64,000 nt of DNA, taken from NCBI RefSeq assembly GCF_921293095.1, contig NC_060259.1:23319812-23383811 (forward strand), read 5' to 3'. Of this stretch, positions 23,317 through 34,121 are shown piece after piece. The notes under the pieces were generated by a model that was given only the letters and a program-made list of their open reading frames with translations, was not told the origin of the DNA and ran no database searches. Within the stretch, counting starts at the first letter, position 1, and each line of letters starts with the position of its first letter. Source of the stretch: Ischnura elegans. Taxonomy: Eukaryota; Arthropoda; Insecta; Odonata; Coenagrionidae. The position numbers were made by a program, and so were the translations under genes.

Positions 23317-24311
23317 CACAGTGGGCTGAAATCGAAAAAAGCTGGACAAAACCTCGAAAACGGTTTTTTTGAGTATGGAAGTTGAAACTTTGCACAGTTG
23401 TTGCCAACACATTAGTGCATTTTTTGACGCAAAATTTTTTTCATAGGCTAATTTTTTATATAAAATACATAGCCTCAAAGTTGAACAAATTTGGTGCAAA
23501 TTGCCCGCTTTGATTTTTTTTCGAAATTCAGCATGTTTAAACTAATGTCACACCTTTAGTAGTAATTCAATAGCAACAAAAATTTATAAAATTATTAAAC
23601 GGTTTGTTATCATCGATCACCATCAACTTTCACGACTTAGTTGTTGTATTTGTGACCAATACGATACAAAATGGCGGACCCTGTTTTTCATCGAATTTTT
23701 GTGTTTATGTAGGATTTTAAAAAAAGGATCACCGAGTTACCTCGAGATATTTACACCACATATACAGCAAAGTATATAGATTATGATAATCGGAAGTACA
23801 GCTGCGACCACCTGCGACGCCGAAATTAAGACCGATTTTTCGAACGTGCGGCACCGCCCGGAGCTGGCTGCTGGCCACGGGAATTGCCGTACTCGACGGA
23901 TGTTGGATAGTGAATCATTTTAACTGAATTTATTGTATAAAAGCTATGATATATTATTAAAATATTTATTTTCCTTTTGTTTTAACCTGACTTCTTTACT
24001 GTCTTGTAATATTTATCGTCCTTGCAGTACAAAATGGCGGACGCTAATTTCAGTAACATTTTTGCCCGTGTGTGGCTGTATAAAAAGAAGGACACCGAGT
24101 TGCTCTCAGATATTTACATCGTAATTGCATCAAGCCTTATTTAGAATCTTCGTCCACAGAAACAATCTGCGACCGTTCGCAACAAACTAAATAAAATCGA
24201 TGTTTTTACCGTGCCGCGCAGTCCGCGGCTGCTCCCTGAGCTCATGGAATGTCGTGACGCAGCGTACATCATAAAGCGATATGAAGTCTTTGCTGTGGAT
24301 ATGTTTTATTC
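23317..24311. repeat. Left terminal inverted repeat of the Transib element
   Basis: Reverse complement of 26445-27439, with only scattered differences; for example, the 63-codon open stretch at 23933-24124 is repeated exactly at 26632-26823. The heptamer CACAGTG is followed after 22 bp by ACAAAACCT, an arrangement resembling a V(D)J 23-type recombination signal. Internally it contains two related sub-blocks (AAATGGCGGAC... with CACCGAGTT, near 23670-23750 and 24035-24110), so the repeat itself is partly duplicated. Confidence 0.92.
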
Positions 24312-25475
24312 CAACATAATTATTAATATTTCATTTCAAGTTGGTTTGTTGTCACTTTAAGTAAATGAATTCGCTCCTCTATCCATTTTTACTGACTAGT
24401 GACTATTTACCAAATTCCCGAATGCAAACTAGCTGACTTAAAACTCTGACAATTCCGCTCGTGCATTTTACCCCTTGGATGGATAAAACGGCTCTATTAG
24501 CCTGCTTCTAACCTCAAAGACAAAATACATTTTACAACCATCCGACCAGCCCGCAGTTCGTTGGTATTTGCCCGTCCACCCCATGCGGTAGTCGCGAAAA
24601 GGGTCTTTTTATGACCCCACGTTGCTCGTATGCGGTCCCTTTTACCTTTTTCGGAAATTCCGTTTCCAGAAAGAAATGTATGCATGAATTTAGTTTGAAT
24701 ATACAGTGAAAGAGGTTAGTTGTGCTGATTATGTGCTGTGGTGATTTTGGATGCACTCGGATACACGCGCTTTGGATATTGAGAACTCCGGGGAATCTCA
24801 TCGGTTTTCTGCTTTAACTGCATTGGCGATGTCAATCACTCATTCACCAGGCATCTATCATCCAAACTGGTAAGAGACTTTCATTTGTAGTTTTATATTT
24901 GCCTCGTGCTATAAGCAATTTCCCTTTTTTATTTACCATTAACTCCTCTAGAATTGACCCTTTCTTTAATTTTCATGTATGTTACTTGTTATTGGAAACT
25001 TGTTCGCCTGAAATAGAACCAGTGTTGAATTGAACAACAAATTTGGAGCAATTATAAAAATGTCTGGTCTCGAGGTAACTCGTCTATTGCTTCATAAAAA
25101 AGTTGTCTAATCCGGATTTAAATCCTTTGCGGAGAGATATGGATTTTTAATGTAATATCTGACGAAAAAATTTCACGCGCAAGGTAATATTGAAGCTACG
25201 AATGGCCTTAGTGACTCTCTTAAACGATATTTTTTATTCGCTACCAAAGGAAATGGGAAGGGTGCAGTAGAAAAAATGAAAGATTTTTGAGGAGAAATAT
25301 TAAGTGGCTGAAAGCACCTATATATGTACTAGAAAACGTTCTAGAATTGACAAGAGCTTCTAATTCTTCGGGTAAGTAAAAAAAATTTGACAAAGTAGGC
25401 GAAAGAACTAAGAGGACGAAGACTGGAAGTCTTAGATCTTCTCACTCGGCGGCAACTTTATCATTCGCATCATCG
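24312..25475 (+). other. Transib interior upstream of the transposase frame
   Basis: About 1.2 kb between the left TIR and the first ATG of the long frame. The frame at 25476 is open upstream to about 25380, and this upstream part has a weak counterpart in the relic at 39420, so the true coding start may be earlier. A broken stretch at 25060-25290 (with FHAQGNIEATNGL) could be decayed N-terminal coding sequence. A GGTAAGT at about 25370 could be a 5' splice site. Confidence 0.45.
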
Positions 25476-26333
25476 ATGACATTAAGAGAGGAAGGATTTG
25501 AGGCGGCCTCCAAATTAGTGAAGGAAATTACAACGACCACTCCAACCAGAGCAAGGAGAGTCCTACCTAAATGGAAGACACCTATCTCAGGTTCCTCCAT
25601 GATGTCAGAAGACGAGGCTCTTTCTGTTATCATATCGATGCAAGTAACAAAAAACCAGGACAAGGGTCTTCAGAAAATAGCTGAAAGCCATGGTTGTAAA
25701 TTATACCCGAACTATGAAAGAGTGAGGTTTGCTAAAAATGCTGCATACCCGGATGGCATAGAAATTATAGAAATATCGTGCGAAGTCAATCTACAAAGTC
25801 TCCTCTCGCACACTGCCTCACGGATTCTAGCTTGCGTGGAAACTGTTCCTGATGCCAGAAGTGAATTGAAGTGCACTCTGATTTGTAAATATGGTTTCGA
25901 CGGCATTTATGGGCATTCACAGTATAAGCAAGTTTGGCAACAAGAGCCTAGGTCGGAGGAATATTTGTTTATGAGTTCTATGGTGCCCCCGACCGTTCAT
26001 AAGGTCCTAATACACGGAGCAGTTATAGCTTCAGAGGTTATTCTTCATCAAGGGCAATTATCTGAAGAAAAAATTGAAGCACGCAATAAAGATAGCAGAA
26101 AATATCGAGAAAGCTTTAGCAGGAAGCACTCAAAAATATCTACCAACGATGACTTATTTCGCCGGCTCCTCCTGACCTCGGATCCAGTAATATCCAACGC
26201 CGCACCCCTAATTACGAAGAAATCCCGAAGAATGCCGATAGAAGTGAGGAATTTACTGTTACTAATTGACGATGACCCAGAAATCCTGCAGCCTGGAAGT
26301 GAAAGCGACAGTTCTTCAACAGACTCGGGGTGA
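25476..26333 (+). CDS. Internally deleted Transib (RAG1-like) transposase, 285 aa
   Basis: One uninterrupted frame, the longest in the window. Residues 44-160 match the N-terminal catalytic part of the Transib/RAG1 family: EDEALSVI, LYPNYERVRFAKNAAYP, a LLSHTASRIL helix, and KYGFDGIYGHSQYKQ, where D142 corresponds to the first catalytic aspartate (RAG1 D600). At about residue 170 (FMSSMVPPTVHKVLIHG) the protein jumps to the C-terminal part, with GQLSEEKIEARNK (E197/E198 at the place of the catalytic glutamate, RAG1 E962), SRKHSKISTNDD and LLLTSDPVIS. Full-length relatives have about 300 more residues between these parts, including the second catalytic aspartate and a zinc-binding region. The join is in frame. 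The product cannot transpose on its own, but could still bind DNA or partner proteins. The tail is acidic and serine-rich. The start is the first ATG; homology suggests coding further upstream. Confidence 0.85.
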   Translation: MTLREEGFEAASKLVKEITTTTPTRARRVLPKWKTPISGSSMMSEDEALSVIISMQVTKNQDKGLQKIAESHGCKLYPNYERVRFAKNAAYPDGIEIIEISCEVNLQSLLSHTASRILACVETVPDARSELKCTLICKYGFDGIYGHSQYKQVWQQEPRSEEYLFMSSMVPPTVHKVLIHGAVIASEVILHQGQLSEEKIEARNKDSRKYRESFSRKHSKISTNDDLFRRLLLTSDPVISNAAPLITKKSRRMPIEVRNLLLLIDDDPEILQPGSESDSSSTDSG

Positions 26334-26444
26334 TGCTATTACGTGTACATAGGGTAAGTTCAACAGTTATTTAGATATTCATTGATAACCTTTTATCAAA
26401 ATGAGAAAGAAGCCTAAAAGCCTATACAGTTTATAATAACATAA

Positions 26445-27439
26445 AATACATCCTCAGCAAAGGCTATGCATTCATAGCGCTTTATGATGTACGCTGCGTC
26501 ACGACATTCCATGAGCTCAGGGAGCAGCCGCGGACTGCGCGGCACGGTAAAAACATCGATTTTATTTAGTTTGTTGCGAACGGTCGCAGATTGTTTCTGT
26601 GGACGAAGATTCTAAATAAGGCTTGATGCAATTACGATGTAAATATCTGAGAGCAACTCGGTGTCCTTCTTTTTATACAGCCACACACGGGCAAAAATGT
26701 TACTGAAATTAGCGTCCGCCATTTTGTACTGCAAGGACGATAAATATTACAAGACAGTAAAGAAGTCAGGTTAAAACAAAAGGAAAATAAATATTTTAAT
26801 AATATATCATAGCTTTTATACAATAAATTCAGTTAAAATGATTCACTATCCAACATCCGTCGAGTACGGCAATTCCCGTGGCCAGCAGCCAGCTCCGGGC
26901 GGTGCCGCACGTTCGAAAAATCGGTCTTAATTTCGGCGTCGCAGGTGGTCGCAGCTGTACTTCCGATTATCATAATCTATATACTTTGCTGTATATGTGG
27001 TGTAAATATCTCGAGGTAACTCGGTGATCCTTTTTTTAAAATCCTACATAAACACAAAAATTCGATGAAAAACAGGGTCCGCCATTTTGTATCGTATTGG
27101 TCACAAATACAACAACTAAGTCGTGAAAGTTGATGGTGATCGATGATAACAAACCGTTTAATAATTTTATAAATTTTTGTTGCTATTGAATTACTACTAA
27201 AGGTGTGACATTAGTTTAAACATGCTGAATTTCGAAAAAAAATCAAAGCGGGCAATTTGCACCAAATTTGTTCAACTTTGAGGCTATGTATTTTATATAA
27301 AAAATTAGCCTATGAAAAAAATTTTGCGTCAAAAAATGCACTAATGTGTTGGCAACAACTGTGCAAAGTTTCAACTTCCATACTCAAAAAAACAGTTTTC
27401 GAGGTTTTGTCCAGCTTTTTTCGATTTCAGCCCACTGTG
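26445..27439. repeat. Right terminal inverted repeat of the Transib element
   Basis: Inverted partner of 23317-24311. It ends CAGCCCACTGTG against the CGCCG duplication at 27440-27444. Near-identity with the left copy includes the internal AAATGGCGGAC blocks. Confidence 0.92.
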
Positions 27440-27444
27440 CGCCG

Positions 27445-29013
27445 TGGCGGCGTGCACTACCCTGCCGACCGCGTTAATCCCTATTGTACCCGAAAACCCA
27501 ACCACCGTGTTATGATTCTTATCTAGCGTTAACCCTTTGAGTGCGGATGGCATAGCATTGATGCCCAGCGTAGGTCCAGCCAACGGGCGGGTGGCATCAC
27601 ATTATTGCCACGCCAGCCTATGTCCTTCAATCGCTCCCTACGCTCCTCCGCTCTGTTCTGCCTACTCCCATGATGGTTTCCCGCACACGCACTGGATTAG
27701 GCTGCCTGGATATGCCTTCCGTTTTTGCAAAACAGTTTATATAAAAATAGTCCACTGCGAGAGAGATGGGTGCTTCCACTGCTGCACCTTCAACCCTCTC
27801 GTAATATTCGCCTTTCCACTTGAAAAACGTTAGGTATAAGTGTATCTCCTCCAGTTTGTCAAGGTTCTATCGAAATTTCTTCCGTCCAAAAAAACTCTCT
27901 GCCTGCTGCTACCACCAAAAAGTGATTTGCAAGGGTCATTTGGCCTGATGAGGTCTCCAGCATAAGAGAAGCAACGTTGGCCATTTTAAAATCTTGCAGC
28001 AGATATCCGAAAAGGAATGAATATTGCCTTTTTTCAATTATTGGCTCCACGGATAGTTTTACAAAAAGCATAGTAAGAGAAAGTAAGTAGTTGGGTAGTA
28101 AGTAGTAGTGGCCCAAAGAAGGATATCTTTTGAGTGCAAAGTAAAGTATAATTCACACAAGTGATGGTTGATCTGGTATAATGCTGAAAATTTGCACCGA
28201 AATGTGTTTTAAAAGCTTCCTGCAGCACTGTTAGAGGATTGTGTGAAGGCGAAAATCGACTTTCGTTCAAAAAATTACAATGCAGTTTTTTCTAGTTTTT
28301 ACAGTTCAATTACCTTTAGTCTCTCAAAGGTGAAAAAGTACTTCTGTGGAAGTACTACAATTCACTCAAATTTTCTGTCGATAACGAAGGAAGAAAGGAT
28401 ATAACTCAAATGTTTTTAAAAAAGCTTCGTAAACATCGATCTTAAATTTACAATAAAAAGATGACGTACAAATGATTTTGACAAGCAGCACTTCAAGGCT
28501 GTCATTCCAAAAATAATATCATGGATAAACACTGAGAGCTAATTTTGACATTTAATGAAAATTTGTACCATTCAACGCCCAAAATACTTCATTATGGGGT
28601 AAGAATGCATCTAAAAGTGATACTTCGATCCTTGCGATAAACTGAACTGCGTATATCAACCCTGACTGATTTAAAACGGGGTAGTCGTCGGACTGGCCGA
28701 CAGAAGTGAAAACTGAAATAGTTATCATCAATTTATTTTTTATATAGATTTAATATTATTAAAGAACTAATTTTTCCAGTAATACTCATTTTTCAACAAA
28801 AATTGAAATTATTTTTTTCAGAAAACTATTTATTATTAAATATATATTAAAAATACGATGTGTATAAATAGAAAGTAACATCATTTATGTATTTAAATAT
28901 AATATGCTTTAATTTCTTTTATTTAATATGCTTTAAACCTATAATTGTTCACTATGCACATAAAACAATCTGCCTTAAATTGTACTGACCTGTATTTTTA
29001 TAGCGTGTACACT
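27445..29013. other. No recognisable feature
   Basis: Flank of the Transib insertion. A TTAACCCTTTGAGTGCGG at 27529-27546 resembles a piggyBac-type terminus, but no partner end was found. Open stretches at 27537-27833 and 27859-28270 lack recognisable domains. Confidence 0.45.
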
Positions 29014-29876
29014 CTTCTGCTCGTTCATGCACGAGCTCTTTATATTTAATGAACTTATACAATATACACTATAGATTTTTATTTTCAATTTTAATATTTT
29101 TAAAACAAAAAGACTTTAACGGTCTATACATTAACAATATATTAACAAAGTGTATATATTAATCTCTATTAACAGTCTACAAAATAATAAGCACTGTATA
29201 GAAAAAGTACATACGTACAGTATAGAACTAGAACCAGACAGATGCCAGTATTCAGTGTGTAAAAGTATAGCGGTGACGCAACCTATACCATTGTATACAC
29301 TATACACACTATATATATGTATATCTCGCTGTAGCGATCGCGGTGTCGGGTCGGTGACGCTCACGCGAATTCTATGCTTTCTCCCCATCCCGCAAAAGTG
29401 CTTAAAGCCGCTAAAGAAGTTTTCACTTCAAAAAGTTCATGTTGAAATATTTTGAACAAAGTTCTAATTACATTTCAAATTTGAAAGCAGAAAGAATACG
29501 CGCACGTCACGATTCATCTTTTTCGTGAATCGTTCGCGTATTCTACGTACTTCTGCACGTTCATGCACGAGCTCTTTATATTTAATGAACTTATACAATA
29601 TACACTGTAGATTTTTATTTTCAATTTTAATATTTATAAAACAAAAAGACTTTATTAGTCTATTCATTAACAATATATTTATATATACCAAGTCAGCCTG
29701 CAGGCGGGGACTGACCACTATGCTACCGAGGATGTGATACTATGAGTCGAATTTTAAGACGGAAATGTATATATCGCTGTAGCGATCGCGGTGTCGGGTC
29801 GGGTAACGCTCACGCGGATTCTACGCTTTTTCCCCATCCCGCAAAAGTGTTTAACGCCGCTAAAGAACTTTTCTTT
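29014..29876. repeat. Direct duplication of a two-block repeat
   Basis: Block a (CGTTCATGCACGAGCTC ... ACAAAAAGACTTTA) occurs at 29014-29145 and 29552-29680. Block b (CGCTGTAGCGATCGCGGTG ... CATCCCGCAAAAGTG) occurs at about 29313-29425 and 29766-29876. The blocks keep their order, so a unit of about 0.41 kb was duplicated and then diverged. A hairpin (arms AGAATACGCG and CGCGTATTCT) lies at about 29489-29545, between the copies. No coding content was recognised. Confidence 0.75.
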
Positions 29877-30044
29877 TCGAAAATTGGAATAAACGGTAAC
29901 ACTAAATGATACTCCAAAAGGATTGGCGAGATTGAAAGAAAAATTAAACCTTTTTTACGAATGTTTTGACGTCATTGATTTTTTTCCCGTTGACATGCAC
30001 TCAAATGAATCAGTAAAAATGGAGATTAAGGGCAATATCTCTAA

Positions 30045-30300
30045 ATATTTGTCCACTATTGGTGGTTATCGACATGTATTAGAAATAAAATTGGGTCTAG
30101 TATTGAGTCTTGTGGGACACCAGAACTGATGTATATTTTAGTGAATGTAGTGGTTATCAACTACCGCGCATTTGGATTGATATTTCAAATAACTCTGGAA
30201 CCAATGAAAAGGTATTCTCCGTACACCAGCTTCCTCAAGTGTGAATAAAGGAATATTGTGATCAATTTTTTCATGTATTTTGGGCCAAAAGTCTACAAAT
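30045..30300 (-). pseudogene. LINE reverse-transcriptase fragment
   Basis: On the minus strand a decayed reverse transcriptase is readable: KIHEKIDHNIPLF, then GVRRIPFHWFQSYLKYQS, then after a frameshift SGVPQDSILDPILFLIHVDN, the counterpart of the usual GVPQGSxLGPLLF box. Stops and a frameshift show that it is dead. It belongs to the Jockey/CR1-like part of non-LTR elements, like the fragment at 61526-62610. Confidence 0.7.
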
Positions 30301-30394
30301 GAATACCATACGATTAAAACAGGACGATGGATCTACACATATTTCTAAAAATATAAAACTGGCTGTTGAATAAATACTTTGTTAAACCAAATTT

Positions 30395-30437
30395 GATAAT
30401 AATAATTATAATAATAATAATAATAATCATAATACTA
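30395..30437. repeat. (TAA)n microsatellite
   Basis: Imperfect run of TAA/ATA triplets, directly visible. Confidence 0.9.
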
Positions 30438-32156
30438 ACGATATATTTAGTAAAAAGATTACTTTTGTTAATGTTGACACTAACATCCTTTAAACCAATA
30501 TTTAACCAATGCGTGGAAGATTATTATTTAGTAATCATAATCTAAACAACGGTCCCCCTTCTAGGTTACCTAATGGTCCTAACAATTTGATGAGTCTTTG
30601 TTTGTTATAAAAGATAGTGTAAATGTTATTAGGTAATACATTGTCTGGAACACTTTACTTCTCGTTCCAAATTTGCTGGCACGACTGTTTCATAAAACCT
30701 CTGGTAAAAATAATGCATCGAAGTGAAAACTAAATAAAAATATGTTTTATCCCCTTTTTAATAATTATAACATAATTTCTAAATAACCAAGGGACAAAGA
30801 GCTGAGACGAAATAAATTATTTTCTTACCGTTTGGCGTGGTCCGTGCGCCGTCAGAATCTGCATTACCGCTATTTTTTCACTAGCTGTCTGGCCTCATCC
30901 TCCGAGATGACATGCGGCTGAGAAAGATAAATGGTAGAGAAATTGAATTTCCATAGCGGAATTACATATACACCATGGCAGTGCAAAAATTTACTAGGGC
31001 AGAACGGATCCTTATTTTAGTAGCCGAACGCAAAACCCAACATAAAAGGTCAACAAAAATAGCAGGTAAACTAAAAATGTGCCTCTGAAAGAAAATATGA
31101 AAATGTGTTCCATTTTGGCAGTGATGAATTAGAGGCTATATTTAATTTTAGTAAAAATAAAAGGGATTATCTTCAATTTATTTAATACGATGCTCCGGAA
31201 CTAATAGTGAACTTAAACCTGAAGGTATCTTATATGTATTTTTTCGCGCTTATAATTATGGCCTGTGTATAACTTACTTTGGAAAAACGCAATAAAATTA
31301 ACTTCTTGTGAGCACCTATGGTGGCAACAATATATGTGCTTCCTCAATGAACTACTTATGGTTACTTATGAGAATAATAGAACTTTTGCTTATAAATTTG
31401 CTCATTGAAAAGAAAAATTTTAAAAATTCGATAAATTAATCCTTCAAACTACGACTAAAATCAATATTGGACTCCAATAGGATTGAAATACTCAAAAATC
31501 TGCTCAACCTAATGCAATGACGATATAAAGGTGTGTCACTACAGTAACAGAGCATATCATTAGGTTATGTTCTTGATTTTACATTCACAACAGAGTATAA
31601 CATCAACAAGTTTTCTTTTTCTGCCCACGGAATAATTGAACGAATCCGATGATTATGAAGGCCATTTACGCAATAAGAATTAACAAATACCTCAAGTAAT
31701 GAAGCACAAAAAGATAAATTGACTAATAAAATGATCACGAAATTCTATTACTCCAAAATGGTGCTAATGAGTTTTCAAATCTGACAGCAGAACCGAAAAA
31801 TGTGCGAATTCTAGGAAATAATGAGAATAAGTACACATTAATCGAAAAAGGAAAACAAAATTGTAGTAAGGAAGTAAGTGACTCCTTGCACCAATCATTG
31901 TACTGTTCAATAACGCTAACGCTTGGTTTTTATCCAATCATTACCACTGGATGACCCTCTTTTTCCAATAACCTGTCTTTTTATTGCAGCCAATCTTAAA
32001 AAAAAACATAAAACCACACTTGCCCAATTCTTTCCTTTAATGTGGCTCATCATATTTTTAAACAGTATCTGATGCGGTGGCAGCGTAAAAATGAGTTGAA
32101 ATTTATGTGCAAGACAATTGATTGAGTAAAAGACACTTGTGATTAAGTATCCACGT
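30438..32156. other. No recognisable feature
   Basis: AT-rich sequence with no open stretch resembling a known domain. The body of the SINE whose head lies at 32157-32223 (minus) probably extends into the right part of this interval, but its end is not defined. Confidence 0.45.
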
Positions 32157-32223
32157 CGGGGACTCGATCTCATAATCACCAACATTTCAGTCGCACATTC
32201 ACTCCACTAGGCCATTATAACCG
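32157..32223 (-). mobile_element. tRNA-like SINE head
   Basis: On the minus strand, GGTTATAATGGCCTAGTGGA provides an A box (TGGCCTAGTGGA) and GAGATCGAGTCCCC provides a B box, with tRNA-like spacing. The 3' half of an acceptor stem is not evident, so it is taken as a SINE head, not a tRNA gene. No target duplication was found. Confidence 0.5.
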
Positions 32224-33034
32224 TTTGCAATGGAAGATTTATAATTTTCACAATAGAAATCAACTTTGAAGTCCGGGGCATGTTCGCAGTTAAATAACAC
32301 GAAATAATCATTAATCGAAACAGAATGATCAATTTTCAAGTAACAATTCCCTCTGAATGAATGCACGCGCAGAGGAAATATTTTCCGTGAGTAACCAAGT
32401 AAAGCGAAGAGAGTAAGAGAAAGATAATTTCTTGAATTTAAAAGAAAACTAAAGTCATTAAATCCGATTCGTTACCAACCATTAGTGTATTCGTAATATG
32501 CAAATTATTTGGTTTTAGATATCCCAGTTTAGACGAATATTGATGGTCAATTTTGACCTCATTTGAAAAAGGCCAGATTGGCGCCCATGCGATGCCGCAC
32601 CACGTGACGTCACAGAGACCTATTTTCTATACGAGTCGTCAGGAGTTTTGTATTGCCTGAGATTACCAATGAGGCACAGAGCTCTGGGAAACATCTCTTC
32701 ATAATCATCTAGTGCATAAGTGCCTGAGGTCGGAAAGTTTCCTTCGTTTGAAAGGGCATTAATTTAATCCTTACTTAAGCCAAGCGCTACTTGCTAGCTG
32801 GATAATTTGCAACCTACTAGCAGCCTGCATCGTAGCGGCGCTCATCGCCTCGCACCAAGGTGGCCTCACACGGCGAGGGCTGGAACCAGAATGACGTCAC
32901 ACGGGCTTTTACCAGTATTCATACTTAGCCGTCGCGTTTTCGCACGCTTGAAATTTTTCACTTTTCATTTATATGTAATTTAAATCGCAAAAAATAGATA
33001 TCGTCATTTAAAAATCTAAAAGCGGGAAATACGT
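32224..33034. other. No recognisable feature
   Basis: Moderately AT-rich. A more GC-rich stretch at about 32810-32940 has no recognisable content. Confidence 0.5.
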
Positions 33035-33105
33035 ACTCCAGGTGTCTTAACACCCCCGCCAAACACCTATTGAGGTGGCTTGCAGGGTAGTATGTAGATG
33101 TTGAT
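33035..33105 (+). mobile_element. LINE 3' tail fragment (Jockey/CR1-type)
   Basis: GGTGGCTTGCAGGGTAGTAT followed by GTAGATG marks the 3' end of the same LINE type whose tails occur at 6890, 44022, 58500 and 61526. Only the tail is present. Confidence 0.65.
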
Positions 33106-33706
33106 ATATTAAAATGATGATGAAATACTATTAATAATTTTAACTTACGAACGCAATTGATATCACCCATACCTTCAAATATATTAATGGCGCTCACCCA
33201 GGAATTTGCTGTGATATATTTAGGTGGGATGAATGATGTTTTTCTTAAGTTGTCAAGAGTAAAATGAGAAGAAACCAATTTATTTCCACGTGGTCCTTGT
33301 AATAATAGTGGACCCACACTCACTATAAGGTAAGTTTTGGAACTTTTAATCACGTCCTTTATTAATTTTAATTATTTTTTAAACAATTGGGTCGTCAAAA
33401 TGAGATCAAATACGAATGTATCTGATTATTTTTTGAGAATTTTAATGACTTATAGGTTAGGGAATTACAGTCAAAGGAGATTTGGTATTAATTAGCAGAA
33501 AAGACACGAAGATACAACTATTCTCACCTCCCCTGAGTATTTCTTCACCGTGAACGCATCTGTTTAGAAATGTGATAGATAGATGAAGTCATCATTTTAA
33601 TAACTTAAGTCGTTCAAGAGAATTCAGTACTAACTTTTTCTTGAGGCATCTGCGAGATTATGTTAAGGACATCTCCATTATGAAGTGAAAAAAGTGTTAT
33701 AAATTT

Positions 33707-34121
33707 GGATTCGAACCCTCCCAGAACTTTGCCGCAACTACCGCGCATAGTATAGACCTACTCGGCCACGGAGCGACGTATTATTGAGAGATAAACGGTG
33801 TGTCCAAATATGAATCTAGAGATAGGAAAACCCTGCCTCGGAGCCCGAAATAAAACAGTCGGACCGCGCAAGGTGAGCGTGGACGTGAGTTAGCCCAGTG
33901 CATTTCATCCGCTAATCTTAAGTCTGATTGAGCTCATGCTCCTGCAGTTTGACTCCGGCTTCGGTAGCTAGGTCGCGTCCACCTCCGTCCTCGTCGGCTC
34001 TTGGTGGCATACAAAATAAGAGAGGCAGCTCGCTTTATGTGCCAACCTCACAGGTGTTCACGACCCGGCCTAATCAGTTAAGTGGGACTATGGGGTGTCG
34101 ATACGTTTGAAAACGATAGTA
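33707..34121. repeat. Interspersed repeat with tRNA-like end, copy 2
   Basis: Counterpart of 20226-20632. Read on the minus strand, the left end contains GGCCGAGTAGG (A box) and GGGTTCGAATCC (B box), both close to consensus. The rest matches copy 1. It sits immediately upstream of the tandem exon units and may have replaced or removed an exon there. Confidence 0.72.

Larger units (their letters stand above)
23317..27439 (+). mobile_element. Transib-type DNA transposon, 4123 bp, complete ends
   Basis: The element begins CACAGTGGGCTGAAATCG and ends with its exact inverted complement. It is flanked by the 5-bp duplication CGCCG (23312-23316 and 27440-27444). Transib elements are known for CACWRTG-type heptamer ends and CGNCG target duplications, so both hallmarks are met. 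The terminal inverted repeats are exceptionally long, about 0.99 kb, and nearly identical, pointing to a recent insertion. Between them lies a transposase-derived frame (25476-26333) that lacks the middle of the protein. The element should therefore be non-autonomous, mobilisable only by a full-length relative. Confidence 0.92.

Noticed and set aside
23933-24124. A 63-codon open stretch repeated at 26632-26823
   Set aside because: It is exactly mirrored only because both lie in the Transib terminal repeats. Composition and context do not suggest a protein.
27529-27546. A piggyBac-like end TTAACCCTTTGAGTGCGG
   Set aside because: No inverted partner ending in TTAA was found nearby. A similar isolated motif near 46369 also lacks a partner.
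32958-33353. A 131-codon open stretch on the minus strand
   Set aside because: Its middle is the antisense of the LINE 3' tail at 33035-33105 (the YYPASHLNRC part), so the frame is fortuitous.
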